A DNA stretch of 10,479 nucleotides from Opitutales bacterium (GTDB lineage Bacteria > Verrucomicrobiota > Verrucomicrobiia > Opitutales > Opitutaceae), in the NCBI GenBank assembly GCA_021772595.1, contig JAJFLS010000515.1, forward strand, positions 1 to 10,479, given 5' to 3'. The position numbers were made by a program, and so were the translations under genes. Shown one piece after another: positions 6,448 through 10,479 of this stretch. The notes under the pieces were generated by a model. That model saw nothing but the letters and a program-made list of their open reading frames with translations. It was not told the DNA's origin and did no database searches. The stretch's first letter is position 1. The number at the start of each line of letters is the position of its first letter.

Positions 6448-6578
6448 ATGAATACATACATTTAGATCCTTCACTTCTAGTTAGCTTATCAGTCCTCTGA
6501 ATTTTGTTCGCAACATGCTAAATAAGAATTGCTTAAGGGATTATTGATTGTCATTTTATGAGACTGCGAGGTTATGGT

Positions 6579-7781
6579 TCATTCGCTCTGACTAACTGCC
6601 TCCGCGATAGCGATGACCCCTTTCTCTATATAGCTTTGTATATCGCTTTCGCCATACCCTAATTCCTTCAGAATTTCGCCTGACTGCCCCCCAAGCGGCT
6701 GCGGGGCAATGCGTACGCCGGGACGATTTTCATTATAGCGCGCGGGATGCCGGACGAGGGTCGCCTCATCTCCGCTTGCCAGCGCGGCGCTGTCGAATGT
6801 TTCGTTGTGGATGACCTGGGGATCTTTTGCCACTGCTGAAAAGTCATTAACGGGGGAGATCCAGAGTCCGACCGATTCAAAACGATCTATAAGTTCAGCA
6901 ACCGCATACTTTCCCGTTTCCCGTTCGATAAGTTCCGAAATCTCCGCGGTTTTCGTCCAGGTTTCTTGCTGTTCGTATTCTCCTAATTCCGGAGCCTCTA
7001 GAGCCTTGGCCATTTCGTCCAAAGGTCCTAGCGAGATGCCAACATGCCCGTCTTTGCATGAATAGATTCCATAGGGGGCTGGATAATGCCAGCCGGAAGC
7101 GTAACCCGCCGGGCGAGTATCCCTGCCGTCGCTCTGGTTCATATAAGCGGTGAGCGGCTCCATCTGAAGATCTATCGCCGCGGAAAGCAGGTCGATTTCA
7201 ACGCGGGACCCCTCGCCTGTTCGCGCTTGCTTAACCAGAGCTCCGAGGATAGCTGCGGCCAAAATAGTACCTCCGTGATGATCGACGATCGAAGAGGAAG
7301 CCGCCGTCGGTCGGTCGCGCCCGGAAGTATAGGCAAGGCCGGAAAACGCCTGCGCGAGCAAGTCCTGGCCGGGTTTCTTAACATAAGGCCCCGAACTGCC
7401 CCATCCTGATGCAGACGCATAAACGATACCTGGGTTGACCGCCTTGATCGCATCATAACCAAAACCAAGGCGCTCCATGACCCCAGGGCGAAAATTTTCC
7501 ATGACCACATGGGCGTCCTTGACAAGCTTCTGGATGATCTCGCGTCCTTCTTCGCTCTTCAGGTCGACCGCAATGCTTCGCTTGTTACGGTTGGCGCAGA
7601 AGTACATAGCGCTTTCACCCCCCACCCAGACGTCTCCCGTAGCCCAGGTACGTTGAAAACTGCCCTTGGGAGATTCAATCATGATAACGTCCGCGCCCTG
7701 GTCCGCCAGGAATTGAGCGGCGAGTGGCCCCATCAAGAAATGGTTGAAACTGATGATTTTGATACCTTCTAGTAAGCTCAT
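6579..7781 (-). CDS. Class III CoA-transferase (CaiB/BaiF family)
   Basis: Cytoplasmic enzyme moving CoA between an acyl-CoA and a free carboxylate through aspartyl-CoA intermediates. At 400 aa it has full family length and folds as interlocked dimers in known members. It starts with LEGIKIISFNHFLMGPLAAQFLADQGADVIMIESPKG, then RNKRSIAVDLKSEEGR and ENFRPGVMERLGFGY, the classic first-half signature. SASGWGSSGPYVKKPGQDLLAQAFSGL follows. The catalytic aspartate is D167 in SSIVDHHGG, at the place of Asp169 of formyl-CoA transferase. The C-terminal half has HVGISLG and WISPVND. The ATG at 7781 has a good GAAGGAT ribosome binding site 5-6 nt upstream. It is 28 bp after the crotonase gene, so both are probably on one transcript and activate then hydrate the same acid. 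Family members also include racemases, but the aspartate and context favour CoA transfer. Substrate unknown. Confidence 0.92.
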   Translation of the reverse strand: MSLLEGIKIISFNHFLMGPLAAQFLADQGADVIMIESPKGSFQRTWATGDVWVGGESAMYFCANRNKRSIAVDLKSEEGREIIQKLVKDAHVVMENFRPGVMERLGFGYDAIKAVNPGIVYASASGWGSSGPYVKKPGQDLLAQAFSGLAYTSGRDRPTAASSSIVDHHGGTILAAAILGALVKQARTGEGSRVEIDLLSAAIDLQMEPLTAYMNQSDGRDTRPAGYASGWHYPAPYGIYSCKDGHVGISLGPLDEMAKALEAPELGEYEQQETWTKTAEISELIERETGKYAVAELIDRFESVGLWISPVNDFSAVAKDPQVIHNETFDSAALASGDEATLVRHPARYNENRPGVRIAPQPLGGQSGEILKELGYGESDIQSYIEKGVIAIAEAVSQSE

Positions 7782-7786
7782 TGATT

Positions 7787-7793
7787 ATCCTTC
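7787..7793 (-). promoter_or_regulatory. Ribosome binding site of the CoA-transferase gene
   Basis: On the minus strand this reads GAAGGAT, ending 5 nt before the ATG at 7781. It supports that start and independent translation initiation within the two-gene unit. Confidence 0.6.
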
Positions 7794-7809
7794 TCTAAAA
7801 ATGGTTTTC

Positions 7810-8619
7810 CTACTCCCCCTTGAAGCGCGGTTCCCGTTTTTCGACGAATGCCCGCATCCCTTCCTTCTGGTCGGAGGTCTCAAAAAGATGCCGCAACCCC
7901 CGGCTCTCGGTCGCTAGGCCTTCCTTGAGGGAATCTTCCCCGGCGGCTCCTACCGCCTTCTTCGCCATGAGCGTCGCGAGAGGCGCATTGGCAGCAATCT
8001 TTGCGGCCAATTCGAGAGCGCAAGGCAAAGCGCCGCCGATTTCCGCGATGTCAGTGACAAATCCTGCCGTCACCGCCTGATCCGAGTCGAAGAAGTCGCC
8101 GGTCAGAATCATGCGCAGGGCTACGCTACGCCCCACGAGTCGAGTAAGGCGCTGCGTTCCACCGTCGCCAGGCATGACGCCAATCTTGACTTCCGGAAGC
8201 CCGAAACGGGCCCCGGCATCCGCCACGATAAAATCCGCCGTCAGGGCCAGTTCGAAGCCCGCGCCCAGAGCGTATCCATTTACCGCTGCAATAACCGGTT
8301 TGGCGGTTTGCTCGATCGATGCCCAACCTGCGACCCGTTCATCCGAAACGAGGGGAGCTAGTCCATCCTTCAGCATTTCCTTGATATCCGATCCCACGCA
8401 GAAAACCTTTTCATGGCCCGCGATGACAATCACCCGAATGGCAGGATCCCTGTCCGCCGATTCAAAGGCCGCCCCCAGAGCGCTTACGGTTGCGACGTCC
8501 AGGGCATTGCGAGCTGAATAACGGGCGATTCGTATGATACGAATCACGCCTTCGATCGTTTCGGTTTCAATCGTTGCAGCTTTATCAGCAGATTTCACGG
8601 TATCGGTTTCCAAGGGCAC
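7810..8619 (-). CDS. Enoyl-CoA hydratase/isomerase (crotonase) family protein
   Basis: Cytoplasmic crotonase-fold enzyme that would add water to a 2-enoyl-CoA. It is 269 aa from a GTG start. The oxyanion-hole segment VFCVGSDIKEM is at 72-82. Both hydratase glutamates are present: E123 in NGYALGAGFELAL and E143 in ARFGLPEVKIG. GDGGTQRLTRLVG follows at 151-163, as in true hydratases. The C-terminal EGMRAFVEKREPRFKG is the standard ending. No ATG exists in frame before residue 82. The GTG at 8619 has little ribosome binding site. Another GTG seven codons later, preceded by GGA, would give 262 aa, nearer the family norm. It is the first gene of the minus-strand block and pairs with the CoA-transferase. 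Similar pairs act on carnitine derivatives and on many other acids, so no substrate is proposed. Confidence 0.92.
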   Translation of the reverse strand: MPLETDTVKSADKAATIETETIEGVIRIIRIARYSARNALDVATVSALGAAFESADRDPAIRVIVIAGHEKVFCVGSDIKEMLKDGLAPLVSDERVAGWASIEQTAKPVIAAVNGYALGAGFELALTADFIVADAGARFGLPEVKIGVMPGDGGTQRLTRLVGRSVALRMILTGDFFDSDQAVTAGFVTDIAEIGGALPCALELAAKIAANAPLATLMAKKAVGAAGEDSLKEGLATESRGLRHLFETSDQKEGMRAFVEKREPRFKGE

Positions 8620-8652
8620 TATGCTTTACTGTTACTCTTTACTTTTTCAGTA

Positions 8653-8681
8653 AATATTTAGTGATGTCTTTACCTCGTCAA
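8653..8681 (-). promoter_or_regulatory. Candidate sigma-70-type promoter for the minus-strand cluster
   Basis: On the minus strand, TTGACG (8681-8676) is followed 17 bp later by AATATT (8658-8653), as -35 and -10. The -10 falls inside the AGTAAATATTTAGT palindrome and TTGCATGCAA lies just upstream of the -35, a layout suited to regulation. The -10 is a poor match, so the call is tentative. Confidence 0.35.
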
Positions 8682-8687
8682 GCCAAT

Positions 8688-8718
8688 TTGCATGCAAGCA
8701 ATTCGCAAATTTTGCATG
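8688..8718. repeat. Paired GCAT-centred operator-like sites
   Basis: TTGCATGCAA (8688-8697) is a perfect 10-bp palindrome. It is followed by GCAAATTTTGC and a second TTTGCATG at 8711-8718. The common octamer TTTGCATG repeats at 24-bp spacing. Binding factor unknown. Confidence 0.45.
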
Positions 8719-8864
8719 GATTCCGTATTTACTCAAGCAACAAACCACCGAAATCCGAAACTACAACACATCGTTAGATACTGGTGTTTAATAAGTTACC
8801 AATACCTCAACACTGATAGCCAAGAGTCGCTACCCAAGTTGAATGACAACGCAATTTAGCGTTT

Positions 8865-8876
8865 ACTAAATTTAGT
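8865..8876. repeat. 12-bp perfect palindrome ACTAAATTTAGT
   Basis: This site lies 79 bp before the aldehyde dehydrogenase start and shares the ATTTAGT half with the AGTAAATATTTAGT site at 8649-8662 near the crotonase gene. One related site near each divergent gene suggests a common regulator, although AT-rich palindromes also arise by chance. Confidence 0.4.
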
Positions 8877-8943
8877 TGCATTCTCAGTCATTACCCGTTC
8901 AAATATTCCAACAACATCGAATCTTTCTAACCCTCATCCAAAA

Positions 8944-8948
8944 AGGAG
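8944..8948 (+). promoter_or_regulatory. Ribosome binding site of the aldehyde dehydrogenase gene
   Basis: AGGAG lies six bases before the ATG at 8955, within AAAAAGGAGAAAAGC. It supports this start and efficient translation. Confidence 0.7.
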
Positions 8949-8954
8949 AAAAGC

Positions 8955-10475
8955 ATGACGACCGCCACAGTCACCAAAATCACCGCCAACAAAAACCATC
9001 CGAAACTCCCCGTTACGCCCCGGCGCAATGCCCATTTCATAGACGGAACCTGGGTCGAAGGAGACAAGCTCATTGAGCGAAAGAGCCCCGCCCATAATGT
9101 TCTAGTGAGCCTAAGCCCCGAGGGCGACGTTTCCAATGTCGACGCAGCGGTTGCGGCCGCTCGCCGCACCTTCGACGATGGCACCTGGCCGAGCACGTCC
9201 GCGAGCGAACGCGCTCAGCTACTCGCGAAGACAGCCCAATTAATCCGCGAGAACTTGGAAGAACTGGCGCTGTACGATTGCCTCGAAAGCGGAAAGCCAA
9301 TTGGGCAAGCCCGCGCGGAAATGGGAGGCGCGGCTGATACCTGGGATTACGCCGCAGGCCTAGCGCGAACTTTGAGCGGGGACAGCTATAATCAACTTGG
9401 AAGCGACACGCTTGGATTCGTAATGAGAGAACCCGTGGGCGTGATCGGCATGATTACGCCGTGGAATTTCCCTCTAGTCATCATTTCGCAAAAGCTGCCC
9501 TACGCTCTGGCAGCAGGTTGCACGGCGGTCATCAAACCCAGCGAATTCACCTCCAGCTCCACTGTGCGCTTGTGCGAACTGCTAGCGGAAGCGGGACTTC
9601 CGGCTGGCGTAGTGAATTGCGTGACGGGCTACGGCGATCCCGTTGGAAAGCGGATCGTGAACCATCCGGACGTCGATATGGTTTCATTTACAGGGTCCAC
9701 GGCGGTTGGCAAGAAAACCGCAGAAGCCTGTTCCGCAAGCCTGAAGAAAGTGACGGCGGAATTGGGCGGCAAAAACCCTGTAGTTGTATTTCCAGACGCC
9801 GATCTCGAAGCAGCAGCTGACGCGGTTGTCTTAGGCGCCCTCTTCAATGCCGGGCAATGCTGCGTGGGCGGCAGTCGCCTGATTATCCACGAGAGCATTG
9901 CCAAGGATTTCACCGAGAAGGTAATCGAACTGATGCAACGCGTGAAGGTGGGAGATCCCTTGGATGACGATACGCAAGTGGGAGCGATCATCAACGATAA
10001 GCAGCACGAAAAAATATTAGGGTTTATCGAAAACGGGAAACAGAGCGCAAGCCTCCGACTCGGTGGAGAAAGCGTCGTCGGAGAGGGTTTGTTCATCACG
10101 CCAACCGTTTTCGATGACGTCACCGAAAACATGGACATCGCCCAGCATGAAATATTCGGCCCGGTGCTTTCCGTCCTCACTTTCAAAGACAAGGCCGAAG
10201 CCCTTCGAATTGCCAATGGCGTCAATTACGGGCTTTCATCCTCTGTCTGGACCACGAACATCGACACCGGTATGGAGTTCGCTCGCGGATTCAAGGCTGG
10301 AACGGTATGGATGAACACCTACTTGGAATGCCCTGTCGAAGTTCCTTTCGGAGGCTTTAAGGAAAGCGGCATTGGACGTGAAAACGGCCGCTTCAGCATT
10401 GAAGAATACACGGAATTGAAAACGGTTCTGTTGCACACAGGGCCTCGAACGTCCTGGTTCGTTCCAAAGTCATAG
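8955..10475 (+). CDS. NAD(P)+-dependent aldehyde dehydrogenase (ALDH superfamily)
   Basis: Cytoplasmic enzyme oxidising an aldehyde to its acid; 506 aa, full length. The cofactor and catalytic landmarks are all present: N171 in TPWNFPL, K194 in VIKPSEFTS, the FTGST loop at 245-249, the general base E269 in ELGGKNP, the nucleophile C303 in FNAGQCCVGGSR (family GQxC), EIFGPVLSV near 400, and PFGGFKESGIGRENG near the end. It resembles the betaine-aldehyde/broad-specificity branch, but ALDH substrate cannot be read from motifs. The ATG at 8955 has a strong AGGAG six bases upstream (8944-8948), which fixes the start. The first 24 residues (TKITANKNHPKLPVTPRR) form a short basic extension before FIDGTWV. 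It is divergent from the crotonase-led cluster, with shared operator-like sites between, and could handle an aldehyde formed in the same pathway. The gene ends 4 bp before the window edge. Confidence 0.95.
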   Translation: MTTATVTKITANKNHPKLPVTPRRNAHFIDGTWVEGDKLIERKSPAHNVLVSLSPEGDVSNVDAAVAAARRTFDDGTWPSTSASERAQLLAKTAQLIRENLEELALYDCLESGKPIGQARAEMGGAADTWDYAAGLARTLSGDSYNQLGSDTLGFVMREPVGVIGMITPWNFPLVIISQKLPYALAAGCTAVIKPSEFTSSSTVRLCELLAEAGLPAGVVNCVTGYGDPVGKRIVNHPDVDMVSFTGSTAVGKKTAEACSASLKKVTAELGGKNPVVVFPDADLEAAADAVVLGALFNAGQCCVGGSRLIIHESIAKDFTEKVIELMQRVKVGDPLDDDTQVGAIINDKQHEKILGFIENGKQSASLRLGGESVVGEGLFITPTVFDDVTENMDIAQHEIFGPVLSVLTFKDKAEALRIANGVNYGLSSSVWTTNIDTGMEFARGFKAGTVWMNTYLECPVEVPFGGFKESGIGRENGRFSIEEYTELKTVLLHTGPRTSWFVPKS

Positions 10476-10479
10476 AAGT

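Larger units (their letters stand above)
8620..8954. promoter_or_regulatory. 335-bp divergent control region with several palindromes
   Basis: This lies between the divergent crotonase and aldehyde dehydrogenase genes and holds no ORF with family features. Perfect palindromes are TTGCATGCAA (8688-8697) and ACTAAATTTAGT (8865-8876). AGTAAATATTTAGT (8649-8662) has a perfect TAAATATTTA core, and GCAAATTTTGC (8705-8715) has five-base arms around one central base. TTTGCATG recurs directly at 8687-8694 and 8711-8718, 24 bp apart. These are good operator candidates for a regulator not encoded here, and they suggest shared control of both transcripts. Confidence 0.55.

Noticed and set aside
8111..8521. 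136-aa plus-strand ORF
   Set aside because: It is antisense to the crotonase, with composition typical of a reversed coding strand.
2685..8619. Naming the block an L-fucose or L-carnitine degradation operon
   Set aside because: The FAH and SDR suit the former and the CoA-transferase plus crotonase the latter, but the diagnostic dehydratase, lactonase or carnitine enzymes are absent from the window.
9629..10225. 198-aa minus-strand ORF
   Set aside because: It is fully antisense to the aldehyde dehydrogenase active-site region, serine/threonine-rich, and has no motif; a shadow of the real gene.

Overview
The window looks like chromosome of a Gram-negative bacterium of the Verrucomicrobiota, most likely class Opitutae. 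The best clue is the N-terminus of a TonB-dependent receptor at the left edge. After its signal peptide it carries an ELSPFEV-type segment followed by a GTRI segment, an arrangement I associate with opitutal receptors. An intergenic hairpin built from 9-nt CGCWGAG units fits the same group. The lineage is inferred from recognised sequence style, not from a search. I see no mobile element, CRISPR array, rRNA or tRNA.

Layout. (1) 1-537, minus: 5' part of a TonB-dependent outer-membrane receptor, cut by the window edge. (2) 538-777: divergent control region with a 22-bp direct repeat at 40-bp spacing. (3) 778-1662, plus: AraC-family regulator with an N-terminal cupin. (4) 1663-2234: stretch without a convincing gene, holding small hairpins and a long inverted repeat with 27-bp arms at 2070-2142. 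(5) 2235-2543, minus: small conserved-looking protein of unknown function with a strong ribosome binding site. (6) 2685-8619, minus: six catabolic genes in transcription order: enoyl-CoA hydratase, class III CoA-transferase, SDR dehydrogenase, two-module ferredoxin-like-fold protein, NupG-type MFS transporter, and FAH-family hydrolase. (7) 8620-8954: divergent control region rich in palindromes. (8) 8955-10475, plus: NAD(P)+-dependent aldehyde dehydrogenase.

How the genes may work together. The minus-strand block plus the divergent aldehyde dehydrogenase reads as an uptake-and-degradation locus. The MFS permease would import a small solute. The aldehyde dehydrogenase and SDR would oxidise aldehyde and alcohol groups. 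The CoA-transferase and crotonase would activate a carboxylate and hydrate its enoyl-CoA form. The FAH-family enzyme would cleave a diketo acid. The FAH enzyme resembles 2,4-diketo-3-deoxy-L-fuconate or -rhamnonate hydrolases, which would pair naturally with the SDR in a non-phosphorylative deoxysugar route. The CoA-transferase and crotonase do not belong to that route, so the substrate stays open. The receptor and AraC pair at the left may form a separate carbohydrate-sensing and uptake unit.
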